Positions 10,435-18,216 of a stretch of DNA of 56,821 bases are shown here, piece after piece. Under the pieces are notes generated by a model. That model was not told the DNA's origin. It searched no databases and saw only the letters and a list, made by a program, of their open reading frames with translations. This stretch comes from Bacteroidaceae bacterium (GTDB lineage: Bacteria; Bacteroidota; Bacteroidia; Bacteroidales; Bacteroidaceae): the NCBI GenBank assembly GCA_017615125.1, contig JAGAAS010000077.1:1-56821 (forward strand), read 5' to 3'. Each line of letters starts with the position of its first letter. The stretch's first letter is position 1. The position numbers were made by a program, and so were the translations under genes.

Positions 10435-12183
10435 TTACTTTCTCGTTGCCACGAAGTCGTCCAGTTCCTTGCGGTACTTGTAGTACTCTTCCGACTTGTA
10501 TACACAGTAGTTCACCTGCTTGCAGATGTTGATAACCTTCTTGAAGAAGTCCATTACCTCAAGGAAGTTGTCGAAGACGAAGTCGGTGCGGCAGATGTCC
10601 ATCACCATATTGAGAATCTCCTCCTGGCGCTCCATCGGGCAGAGGGCGTCCACCTCGTCGAAGGCGTCCTGCTGGAGCACGACATAGTCGAGAAGCTCCG
10701 ACTTCCAGAACGTCACGTGGTACTCAACGGGCACGCCGTCGTCGCCCAGAATGTTGATCTGTTCGGCAATCTCCTTGCCGCGCAGCAGGCGGGTCTTCAC
10801 CTCGTTGACCTTATCGAGCCACTCGCCGTTGATGCGCTGAGCGATGTACTCCTGGAACTCAGGATACTCAAGGTATTTCGAGTATGAGTCAATGGGGTTC
10901 ACGGCTGGGTAGCGCTTCCTGTCGGCACGCTCCTGCTCGAGGGCATAGAAGCAGCGGGCCACCTTCTTGGTGTTCTCGGTAACGGGTTCCTTCAGGTTAC
11001 CACCTGCGGGGCTCACGGTACCGATGAACGTGATGGAGCCCTTCTCGCCGTTGCCGAGCGTTACGTAGCCCGCACGGCCGTAGAAGTTCGATATGATGGC
11101 AGAGATGTCCATAGGGAAGGCATCCGGTCCGGGAAGTTCCTCCATACGGTTCGACATCTCGCGCAGAGCCTGTGCCCAGCGGCTTGTGGAGTCAGCCATC
11201 AGCAGCACGCGCAGACCCATAGCGCGATAATATTCGGCCATCGTCATAGCGGTGTACACCGAAGCCTCACGCGCAGCCACAGGCATGTTGCTGGTGTTGG
11301 CGATGATGATGGTGCGCTCCATAAGCTTGCGTCCCGTGTGCGGGTCGGCAAGCTCGGGGTACTCGGTGAAGATTTCCACCACCTCGTTGGCACGCTCTCC
11401 GCAGGCAGCCATGATGACGATATCGGCAGCAGCCTGCTTCGAGATAGCATGCTGGAGCACGGTCTTACCTGTTCCGAAAGGACCAGGGATAAATCCCGTA
11501 CCGCCCTCCACGATGGGGTTCACAGTATCGAAGGTGCGCACGCCTGTCTCCAAGAGCTTGAAGGGGCGAACTTTTTCCTTATAGTGAGTCATAGCCACCT
11601 TCACGGGCCAGTGCTGCACCATATCCACCTTCACGTCGTTGCCCTGCTCGTCGGTGAGCACAGCTATGGTGTCGCGGATGGTGTAGTCGCCTTCGGGAGC
11701 GATACTCTTCACCGTGCAGGTACTCTCCATCTGGAAGGGAGCCATGATCTTCAGCGGCTGGAAGTTCTCCACCACCTTGCCGAGCCAGTCGGCAGCCTTC
11801 ACCTTGTCGCCTGCCTGTACGAGGGGCTCAAAGTGCCACAGACGGTCATCGTCGAGAGGGTCGGTGTATTGTCCACGCTTCAGGAACACGCCCTCCATCT
11901 TGTCGAGGTCGTTCTGCAGGCCGTCGTAGTTCTTCGACAGCATGCCTGGTGCGAGCTGCACCTCCAGCATGTGCCCGGTGAACTCCACGTCGGCGCCTAC
12001 CTTCAGTCCGCGCGTGCTCTCGAACACCTGCACGTACACTTTCACGCCCACCACTTTGATGACCTCCGCCATCAGGCGCTGGCCTCCGAGCAGGATATAG
12101 CATATTTCATTCTGGGCAACGGGGCCGTCCACCGTCAGCGTCACCATGTTGGCAATCACGCCACTAACTTTTCCTTTTGTCAT
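10435..12183 (-). CDS. ntpA: V-type ATP synthase/ATPase subunit A (catalytic head subunit)
   Basis: A 582-residue catalytic subunit with the Walker A motif GPFGTGKT (K240; most relatives have GPFGAGKT) and the following GERANEVVEIFTEYPEL, where the catalytic glutamate lies. LLMADSTSRWAQALREMSNR and SPAGGNLKEPVTENT are conserved contact regions. The non-homologous region typical of V-type A subunits precedes the P-loop. ATP hydrolysis or synthesis at the A/B interface drives the D rotor. It begins 18 bases after the DUF2764 gene stop codon. Confidence 0.97.
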   Translation of the reverse strand: MTKGKVSGVIANMVTLTVDGPVAQNEICYILLGGQRLMAEVIKVVGVKVYVQVFESTRGLKVGADVEFTGHMLEVQLAPGMLSKNYDGLQNDLDKMEGVFLKRGQYTDPLDDDRLWHFEPLVQAGDKVKAADWLGKVVENFQPLKIMAPFQMESTCTVKSIAPEGDYTIRDTIAVLTDEQGNDVKVDMVQHWPVKVAMTHYKEKVRPFKLLETGVRTFDTVNPIVEGGTGFIPGPFGTGKTVLQHAISKQAAADIVIMAACGERANEVVEIFTEYPELADPHTGRKLMERTIIIANTSNMPVAAREASVYTAMTMAEYYRAMGLRVLLMADSTSRWAQALREMSNRMEELPGPDAFPMDISAIISNFYGRAGYVTLGNGEKGSITFIGTVSPAGGNLKEPVTENTKKVARCFYALEQERADRKRYPAVNPIDSYSKYLEYPEFQEYIAQRINGEWLDKVNEVKTRLLRGKEIAEQINILGDDGVPVEYHVTFWKSELLDYVVLQQDAFDEVDALCPMERQEEILNMVMDICRTDFVFDNFLEVMDFFKKVINICKQVNYCVYKSEEYYKYRKELDDFVATRK

Positions 12184-12201
12184 ATAGAGTTATAGAGTTT
12201 T

Positions 12202-13041
12202 TTATTTTGATTTGAATTCGTCGGGAACGTCCACGTCCTTCAGCTCATTGATGAGCCTGCGAAGCAGCTCGGCGCCTTCGTCGGCATCGAGCGTGAGCCA
12301 GCGCTCCACGATGCTTTCCTTGACGAGGAAGGCGAAGATGGGCTCAATGGTGAAGTAGTGGAAGAACGACTCGTCGTCGAGCCACTTCCAGCGCAGCGCG
12401 TCAATCATCCTCTCGCGCTCTACCAGGTTGGTCTGCTCGCTGATGGGCTGCACGGCGTTCCACACGTCGGTGGTGTCGGCAAGCCCGAAGTCGCGGCTAC
12501 CTCCCCGACGGAGGGCGTCGGCCACCTCGTTGTCGCCCACCACGTAGGAAGCGATATCCAATCCGTGCTTGCGTGCGGTAAGGGCGGTGAGGATGTTGTT
12601 CATGTCGAGGTTCATCTCAAACCAGCGGCTCACCAGCTCGTTCTCGGTACTCATAGCGTAGCTGTAATAGCGTGCTGCCAGGCTGTCCGACGGCATCGTC
12701 TCTGGCAACGTTCCTGCCATCCAGTCGCAGATAAAATCGTGCATGTAGCGGGGGTACGCGCTGTCCCACTTGTCGTCGTCGCGGCACACCCGTATCATCT
12801 CCTTCAGCTCGTCGGCGCTGTACACGCCCTCCTGCTCCACTGCGGCATCGCGGTCGCGGAGCAGCGCCAGCAGGTTGCGGTTGTCCTGCTCCATCCAGAG
12901 CAGATCCACCAGCCGCTGGTCCTCCTGAGAGAGCTGCGGGTAGTAGTCCTCGCGGAACTGCGCGCGCGGACAAGGCACACGTGTGCTGTCCATAGCGATG
13001 ACGGGCAGCCCCGCAATCAGGTAGTAGTACTTACGGCTCAT
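12202..13041 (-). CDS. DUF2764 protein of the V-type ATPase operon
   Basis: A 279-residue, mostly helical, acidic soluble protein beginning MSRKYYYLIAGLPVI, the hallmark of the DUF2764 family, which occurs in Bacteroidetes-type V-ATPase operons. No catalytic motif is visible. It lies between E and A, where other V-ATPase operons encode subunit C, and no gene recognisable as C or F is present. The inference is that it takes over the job of subunit C as socket between the central shaft and the K ring, or another stalk role; sequence alone does not prove this. It is spaced 3 bases from subunit E, so the two are probably co-translated. Confidence 0.85.
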   Translation of the reverse strand: MSRKYYYLIAGLPVIAMDSTRVPCPRAQFREDYYPQLSQEDQRLVDLLWMEQDNRNLLALLRDRDAAVEQEGVYSADELKEMIRVCRDDDKWDSAYPRYMHDFICDWMAGTLPETMPSDSLAARYYSYAMSTENELVSRWFEMNLDMNNILTALTARKHGLDIASYVVGDNEVADALRRGGSRDFGLADTTDVWNAVQPISEQTNLVERERMIDALRWKWLDDESFFHYFTIEPIFAFLVKESIVERWLTLDADEGAELLRRLINELKDVDVPDEFKSK

Positions 13042-13044
13042 GAC

Positions 13045-13638
13045 TTATCCGAAGAGCATGTCCACGAGCTGCGGGCGCAGGAACGACTTGAAGAAATTCT
13101 CGAACTCCTCGTCGCCGAACTCCATCTTGTAGGCGCCGTCGGCGGGGCTCACGGTAAAGAGCGCCTGCTGTCCGTTCACCTCGCGGATGGTCACGCCCTT
13201 GTCGAGCAGGTCCTTGACCTTGCTGGCGAAGAGTGCTTTCAGCCCTTCGGCATCCTTCGTGCCGATGGTCACGGGCTCGTTCTGTGCGAAATTCTTGGCG
13301 AGGGCAACGATGAACTGCCCCATCACCTCCTTGTCTGAGGTCACGCCCTTCACGGCGTCCTTCACCACCTTGTCGCTGACCATCGTGGCTACTTCCGACT
13401 TCAGAGCCTCAACGGCCTGACGTGCGAACAGCTTCAGCTCGGCACGCGTGTGGGCATCCAGCTCGTCGGCCTGCTTGCGGGCAGCGGTGCCCACCTCGTC
13501 GGCCTCCTTGCGTGCGGCGCTCACAATCTGAGCAGCCTCTGCGCGGGCTTCCTCCACGATACGCTTAGCTTCGGCCTGACCCTTCTCCACTCCGTCGTGA
13601 AACATTTTCTCAGTAAGTTCCTGAATATTTCTTTCCAT
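13045..13638 (-). CDS. ntpE: V-type ATP synthase/ATPase subunit E (peripheral stalk)
   Basis: A 197-residue protein whose N-terminal half (about residues 1-85) is a charged Ala/Glu/Lys-rich coiled coil, followed by a globular domain ending NFFKSFLRPQLVDMLFG. This layout matches the E subunit of the peripheral stalk. The usual partner G/H, a short coiled-coil protein, is not encoded nearby. It is the first gene of the seven-gene operon, downstream of a TACCTTTG box. Confidence 0.85.
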   Translation of the reverse strand: MERNIQELTEKMFHDGVEKGQAEAKRIVEEARAEAAQIVSAARKEADEVGTAARKQADELDAHTRAELKLFARQAVEALKSEVATMVSDKVVKDAVKGVTSDKEVMGQFIVALAKNFAQNEPVTIGTKDAEGLKALFASKVKDLLDKGVTIREVNGQQALFTVSPADGAYKMEFGDEEFENFFKSFLRPQLVDMLFG

Positions 13639-13680
13639 TTGATATTTAATTGGTTAGGTTTTCCTCGTAATTTTCCGCTG

Positions 13681-13688
13681 CAAAGGTA
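13681..13688 (-). promoter_or_regulatory. -7 box of the V-type ATPase operon promoter
   Basis: TACCTTTG on the minus strand, 42 bases upstream of the subunit E start codon. A convincing TTTG -33 element is not visible at the usual distance. Confidence 0.5.
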
Positions 13689-14013
13689 CAAAATCTTTTC
13701 CACACATCCGCATAATCTTTACCTTTTAAAAAAGATTTTTTAAGGCTCTTTTTTCGCTCCCCGTTTTTGCGATGCTACCCCCTCTTCGCCTGGCTCTCTA
13801 CGGCAAGCCCAAAGGCTCAGGCGATGAACGTAATCTGAAAAGGCAGTCAAAAGATCCCTTTATGAAGAAAGTTACAATTTGATAGTTAAGTGATTTGACA
13901 ATCCGGCTATCCATCTCTCCATTTTTCGTCTCCCGCAAAGAAGAAATACCATTTCCATTACTTCATGAAAAACAGGCAGTTTCGTTGATGTACGAATATA
14001 GGAAGAAAAGATT
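13689..14013. other. Gene-free stretch between the V-ATPase operon and the inverted repeat
   Basis: No coding signal is seen on either strand. An imperfect hairpin (TCGCCTG about 13784-13790 against CAGGCGA about 13819-13825) is the only structure noticed. A 65-codon open frame starting at 13895 has no family match and runs into the inverted repeat. Confidence 0.4.
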
Positions 14014-14204
14014 GTTACATCTGTTACGCGTTACACGTTATTTCTTTAAGGGGGTATATGCAGCAAAAAAGGGGGTTTTTGGAAAAAGGTAGAGTAGTAG
14101 AGAAGTATAATACTTATAATATATAATTAGCATTTACTCTCACTATTTACTGCGCTACGATATACCCCTTAAAGAAATAACGTGTAACGCGTAACAAATG
14201 TAAC
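14014..14204. repeat. Long inverted repeat with about 44-bp arms
   Basis: The left arm, 14014-14058, begins GTTACATCTGTTACGCG and ends GGGGGTATA. The right arm, 14161-14204, is its reverse complement except for one mismatch (C/T) and one extra G in the left arm. The roughly 100-base AT-rich spacer has no gene. Each arm contains a heptad-like direct repeat (GTTACGC, GTTACAC, GTTATTT). The layout resembles a small non-autonomous element or a strong cruciform; no target-site duplication is evident. Confidence 0.75.
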
Positions 14205-14287
14205 TAAATTAACGTAAAATCGCCAATGAGGTCGGATGGGACAGGCGTCTTTTCCCTGATGAAAAGCCTTCTTCTCCCCGAAGGATT

Positions 14288-14367
14288 ATGGAGAAGGGAA
14301 AATAATTTATGGAGAAGGGAAAAAAATTTTTTCTTTCTACATACGGCCGTATGAAGAAGGGAAAAAT
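14288..14367 (+). repeat. Family A interspersed repeat, locus b
   Basis: Two tandem GGAGAAGGGAAAA units are followed by AAAAATTTTTTCTTTCT and the perfect palindrome ATACGGCCGTAT, then GAAGAAGGGAAAAAT. The palindrome replaces the one-sided CGCCGTATGAAG of other loci. It lies upstream of the YdeI-like gene. Confidence 0.7.
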
Positions 14368-14377
14368 GACATATCTC

Positions 14378-14410
14378 TTTTCTTTTCGCTCGCTTTACCC
14401 TATCTTTGCA
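14378..14410 (+). repeat. Short form of the family P promoter repeat
   Basis: TTTTCGCTCGC followed by CCCTATCTTTGCA matches the right end of the promoter-bearing repeats upstream of pyrB (42434-42470) and aspS, but without the internal decayed boxes. Confidence 0.5.
14401..14408 (+). promoter_or_regulatory. -7 box of the YdeI-GNAT promoter
   Basis: TATCTTTG lies 32 bases upstream of the ATG at 14441, inside the short family P repeat. Confidence 0.55.
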
Positions 14411-14440
14411 CAAAGAAAGAGAAACAAGCGCAGCAACATT

Positions 14441-14791
14441 ATGGAGATAGCGAATTTGCTGGACTTTGCACGGAGGGAGCAGCTCTACGACTGGCTGAAA
14501 GCGAACCACGCGACGGCGAAAGAGTGCTGGGTAACTACAAACCGCACGAAAAGCCCTCGCAACGATGCCATTCCCTACGTGGAGGTGGTAGAGACGGCTC
14601 TGTGCTTCGGGTGGATAGACTCCACGTACAAGAGACTGCCCGACGGCAGAGGAGCTCAGCGACTATCACCCCGACGGAAAGGCAGCCACTGGACAGAGCT
14701 GAACATCGAGCGCTGCCACAAGATGATAGCCGCCGGGCTGATGACCGAAGCCGGACTGAAGGCAATGCCTATTAACACGAAAGGACAATGA
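14441..14791 (+). CDS. YdeI/OmpD-associated-family protein, C-terminally truncated
   Basis: A 116-residue protein matching the N-terminal part of the YdeI family: CWVTTNRTKSPRNDAIPYVEVVETALCFGWIDS, then QRLSPRRKGSHWTELNIERCHKMI. Family members usually run to about 180-200 residues, with a conserved C-terminal segment after the point where this one ends (AGLKAMPINTKGQ). The last codon overlaps the ATG of the next gene (ATGA). Either this is a functional short form or a deletion has fused the 5' part of ydeI to the GNAT gene. The in-frame ATG at 14309 was rejected because it reads through the repeat and promoter. The role of the family is unclear. Confidence 0.7.
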   Translation: MEIANLLDFARREQLYDWLKANHATAKECWVTTNRTKSPRNDAIPYVEVVETALCFGWIDSTYKRLPDGRGAQRLSPRRKGSHWTELNIERCHKMIAAGLMTEAGLKAMPINTKGQ

Positions 14792-15282
14792 TTAGAAGTG
14801 CAAACGAAGAGGACATCCCGCGTATCATCGAACTGCTGCATCAGGTGAATATGGTGCATCACGTGATACGCCCGGACTTGTTTAAGCCCCACACCACCAA
14901 GTATAACGAGCAGGAGCTGAGATCCTTGCTCCTCGACAGCAGCAAGCCTATCTTTGTCTACGTCAATGGGGAGGAGCAGCTTGAGGGCGAACAAGACAAG
15001 GGGAAGGTGCTGGGCTACGCCTTTTGCCAGATTTCCGAGGTAAAAGACGACCTGCTGCTTGAGGATATCAAGACGCTGTACGTGGATGACATCTGCGTGG
15101 ATGAGAACGCGCGCGGCAAGCATATCGGGAAGGCTTTATACGAATTCGTCCGCAACTATGCCAAAACCATAGACTGCAACAACATAACCTTGAATGTGTG
15201 GGAAGGCAACAATGCGGCATTACGTTTCTACCAAAGTATGGGAATGCACGTGCAGAAGACAACAATGGAAGAGGTTCTGTAG
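14788..15282 (+). CDS. GNAT-family N-acetyltransferase
   Basis: A 164-residue GNAT fold protein starting MIRSANEEDIPRIIELL. The acetyl-CoA pyrophosphate-binding loop is VDENARGKHIGKALYEF (the R/Q-x-x-G-x-G/A position), followed by ITLNVWEGNNAALRFYQSMG, the typical beta5 and alpha4 region. The substrate is unknown. It overlaps the truncated YdeI-like gene by 4 bases and is probably translated in a coupled way. A strong bidirectional hairpin follows. Confidence 0.88.
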   Translation: MIRSANEEDIPRIIELLHQVNMVHHVIRPDLFKPHTTKYNEQELRSLLLDSSKPIFVYVNGEEQLEGEQDKGKVLGYAFCQISEVKDDLLLEDIKTLYVDDICVDENARGKHIGKALYEFVRNYAKTIDCNNITLNVWEGNNAALRFYQSMGMHVQKTTMEEVL

Positions 15283-15348
15283 ATAATCAAATAATCAGAT
15301 ATTCAGGGAATCAAACAATTAAATTAGGGTTATAGGCGAAAAGGCTGA

Positions 15349-15381
15349 AAAAAGGAGCAGGGTTCTTCCCTACTCCTTTTT
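15349..15381. terminator. Bidirectional terminator between GNAT and GH57 genes
   Basis: AAAAAGGAGCAGGG (15349-15362) pairs with CCCTACTCCTTTTT (15368-15381) with one mismatch and a 5-base loop. The A/T-rich ends serve convergent transcription from both sides. Confidence 0.8.
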
Positions 15382-15416
15382 CAATATACTCCTAACGATG
15401 TGCCGAGAAGTCAGTC

Positions 15417-16850
15417 TCAACTCTTCTTTGCCGGTTTCTTGGCGGCTGCCTTCTTAGGAACTGCTTTCTTGACAGCAGGCTTGTCGGCTTTCTTAGGGGC
15501 GGGCTTCTTTTCAGCAGGCTTCGCGGGAGCCTTCTTTGGAGCTGGAGCTTTCTTTGGTTTAGCAGGCTCTTCGGCTTCCTTCTCCTCGAGCTGTGCATGA
15601 AGGGCGGCTATCTCCTGATCCTGATTGCGGATGGTGGTGAGAAGGGCATTGAGCTGGTCATTGTCAATCTCGGAGGGATAGAGGTTCTTCACGCGGCTGA
15701 TGAAGTCACCGAGGATATTCATGTAGTTGGTAAACGCATCGTAGGGTCCGTCGTAGATGCTGCGGTTCATGCCAACGCTGTTGTGCTTGGTGGTCATGAA
15801 ACGGAAGTTGTTGGATGCCTGCAGGTAATCCCAATCCTGCTTGAGACCTGCATCGTTGCCTATCATCACACGTTCGGCTACACTATAGAGTTTGTCAAAT
15901 GCCTCGCGCTGCATGACGTTGCCGAGCCAGCAGGAGCAGTCGCGTTCTTCGTCGACCCAGCTCATCGGATAGGGAACCTCAACTGGGCCTACGGAAGTGT
16001 GGTTCTTTATAACCTCAGAAGGCGTGCTGAAGGTGATGCCACGCTCGCGGGCGCACTCGGGCAACGCTTTGAGGAAACCGAGGATGCCGGAGCTGAGAGG
16101 CTGGTAGATGCCGAGGGCAGAGAGTTCCATGAAGATGTTGATGATGTCCTCGCCCTCGGGCGTGTTGGCAATCCAGTCCACGTAGGTATCGGCCATAAGG
16201 GGGTACGACTCCCACGAGGTGTTGGAGAAGCGGAGGGAGATGTCGTCGCTAAGCTTGAAGTCGCGCAGGAGCACCTTGAGGGAAGGTGCTGTGACAGCGT
16301 GGTAGAGGTAGTGAGGACTCTTCCATCCGAGCACGTGCTTAGCGCCTTCGGTAAGCACGCCCTTGAAGCCCATAGCTGCTACCTGCGCTGCGATGTCGTC
16401 GCTGTAGATGAGTGAGCTGTTGCGGAACACCTTGGGTGTCTTGCCGAACATCTCCTTCACCTTCTGCTGCATGCGCTGGACATCGTAGCGGAAGAACTCC
16501 TCGTTGGCAAGCGACGAGAGGCCGTGACTGTAGGGCTCGGCGAGGAACTCGACGCAGCCAGTCTTGTTGAGTTCCTTGAGAAGGTCTACAACCTGTGGAG
16601 CATAGAGCTCAAGCTGCTCGAGGCCCACGCCGGAGAGCGAGAAGGCAACGCGGAAGTAACCCTTTCCCTCGCGCACCATCTCGAGGAGAGCGGTAAGCGC
16701 AGGGATGTACGAGCGGTTGGCAATGTCAGTGATACTCTGCTCATTGGCATAGTCATCGTAATAGTAATGATCGGTGCCGATGTCAAAGAAGCGGTAGCGG
16801 CGGAGATGCACTATCTGATGTATCTCGAAATAGAGACAGATGGTTTTCAT
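15417..16850 (-). CDS. GH57 alpha-amylase-like protein with altered catalytic residues and Lys/Ala/Pro-rich tail
   Basis: A 477-residue GH57-type protein (MKTICLYFEIHQIVHLRRYRF, AFSLSGVGLEQLE, LAEPYSHGLSSL). In active bacterial relatives the nucleophile lies in RNTELIY and the acid/base in a DYETFGEH block. Here these read RNSSLIYSD (Ser146) and FMELSALGIYQ (Glu242), so both expected residues appear replaced. GH57 amylase-like homologues with such substitutions are known in Bacteroidetes. It may bind glucan without cleaving it, which is inference. Residues about 425-477 form a basic tail of KKAPAP-like units after a short coiled coil. It is the third gene of the operon with the debranching enzyme and GT4. 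Confidence 0.88.
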   Translation of the reverse strand: MKTICLYFEIHQIVHLRRYRFFDIGTDHYYYDDYANEQSITDIANRSYIPALTALLEMVREGKGYFRVAFSLSGVGLEQLELYAPQVVDLLKELNKTGCVEFLAEPYSHGLSSLANEEFFRYDVQRMQQKVKEMFGKTPKVFRNSSLIYSDDIAAQVAAMGFKGVLTEGAKHVLGWKSPHYLYHAVTAPSLKVLLRDFKLSDDISLRFSNTSWESYPLMADTYVDWIANTPEGEDIINIFMELSALGIYQPLSSGILGFLKALPECARERGITFSTPSEVIKNHTSVGPVEVPYPMSWVDEERDCSCWLGNVMQREAFDKLYSVAERVMIGNDAGLKQDWDYLQASNNFRFMTTKHNSVGMNRSIYDGPYDAFTNYMNILGDFISRVKNLYPSEIDNDQLNALLTTIRNQDQEIAALHAQLEEKEAEEPAKPKKAPAPKKAPAKPAEKKPAPKKADKPAVKKAVPKKAAAKKPAKKS

Positions 16851-16937
16851 AGGGCGTGTATTTTTAGTTGTTTATAGTATCAATTCGGTTTGTTCCATAA
16901 AAAGCGGAAACATTATGGTTAACGAGGTGTGAATGCA

Positions 16938-18197
16938 TCAACGTACGTACTGATCATAGATGGCACGTATGCGGTGTCCCACCTTCTCCCAAGTGATGCT
17001 GTCAACCTCCTTTTTTCCTTCCTCACGCAGGTAAGTGTAGAGGGCGTTGTTGGTACAAATGGAGTAGATGGCATCGGCAAGGGCATGGGTGTCCCAGTAG
17101 TCGACCTTGATGCACTTGTCGAGAATCTCGGCGCAGCCCGACTGCTTGCTGATAATGGAAGGACAATTGCACTGCATAGCTTCGAGGGGGCTGATACCGA
17201 AGGGCTCGGAGACGGAAGGCATTACGTAGACGTCGCTGGACTTGAGACATTCATATACCTGTGCTCCACGCATGAACCCCGGGAAGTGGAATCGGTCGGC
17301 GATGCCGCGCTGAGCAGCCAGGCGTATCATTGCGTTCATCATATCGCCCGAGCCAGCCATACAGAAACGTACGTTGTGGGTACGCTTAAGCACAAGAGCC
17401 GCAGCCTCAACGAAATACTCGGGGCCTTTCTGCATAGTGATGCGTCCGAGGAAGGTGACGATTTTCTCGCCCTCGTGCTTGATGGGCTCGATGGCCTCAT
17501 ATTCAGGAGCGAGCGGCTCGACGGCATTGTGCATAGTGCTCACCTTAGCGGGGTCCTGATAGTACTTGTTGATGACTGTCTGGCGCGTAAGCTCGGAGAC
17601 GCACATGATGTGATCGGCGTGGTCCATACCGTTCTTCTCAATAGCGTAGACGGTGGGGTTCACGTTGCCGCGCGAACGGTCGAAGTCGGTAGCATGGACG
17701 TGGATGACGAGAGGCTTACCGCTGACCTGCTTGGCGTGGATGCCAGCGGGATAGGTGAGCCAGTCGTGACTGTGAATGATGTCGAACTGCTCCTTGCGTG
17801 CAACGACGCCGGCAACGATGCTATAGTTATTGATTTCCTCCTGCAGGTTATCGGGATAACGTCCCGAGAATTCAATGCAGCCAAGGTCGTCGGTATGCAT
17901 ATAGTTGAAGTCGGCATAGATATGGTCGCGGAAGTCGAAGTAGTCCTGCGGATTCATGTAGTGCCCCACACGGCTGTTGACGTGGTCCCATGTGACGTTG
18001 CGCCAGGCGATGGGCACGCTGTTCATGCCAACGATGCGCATGAAGCTCTGGTCCTCGTCGCCCCAGGGCTTGGGGATGCAGAAGATGATATCCATATCGG
18101 GCTGCTTGGCGAGACCTTTTGTCAAGCCGTAGCTGGCTGTCCCCAGTCCTCCGCTGATGTGAGGGGGAAACTCCCATCCAAACATTAAAACTTTCAT
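16938..18197 (-). CDS. GT4-family glycosyltransferase (glycogen-synthase-like)
   Basis: A 419-residue GT-B enzyme. The N-terminal domain starts MKVLMFGWEFPPHISGGLG, the acceptor-side glycine loop, and contains IIHSHDWLTYPAG. The C-terminal domain has FLGRITMQKGPEYF and the retaining GT4 signature SEPFGISPLEAM with E331 and E339 (E-x7-E). Between a debranching enzyme and a GH57 protein, it is likely to act on alpha-glucan or maltooligosaccharide, perhaps as a second glycogen synthase beside the GT3 enzyme at 3336-4916. It starts 19 bases after the debranching enzyme. Confidence 0.88.
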   Translation of the reverse strand: MKVLMFGWEFPPHISGGLGTASYGLTKGLAKQPDMDIIFCIPKPWGDEDQSFMRIVGMNSVPIAWRNVTWDHVNSRVGHYMNPQDYFDFRDHIYADFNYMHTDDLGCIEFSGRYPDNLQEEINNYSIVAGVVARKEQFDIIHSHDWLTYPAGIHAKQVSGKPLVIHVHATDFDRSRGNVNPTVYAIEKNGMDHADHIMCVSELTRQTVINKYYQDPAKVSTMHNAVEPLAPEYEAIEPIKHEGEKIVTFLGRITMQKGPEYFVEAAALVLKRTHNVRFCMAGSGDMMNAMIRLAAQRGIADRFHFPGFMRGAQVYECLKSSDVYVMPSVSEPFGISPLEAMQCNCPSIISKQSGCAEILDKCIKVDYWDTHALADAIYSICTNNALYTYLREEGKKEVDSITWEKVGHRIRAIYDQYVR

Positions 18198-18216
18198 GGT
18201 ACGTATAACGTTTTTA

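Noticed and set aside
13895-14092. 65-codon open frame in the gap after the V-ATPase operon
   Set aside because: No recognisable motif, and its 3' half is the left arm of the long inverted repeat.
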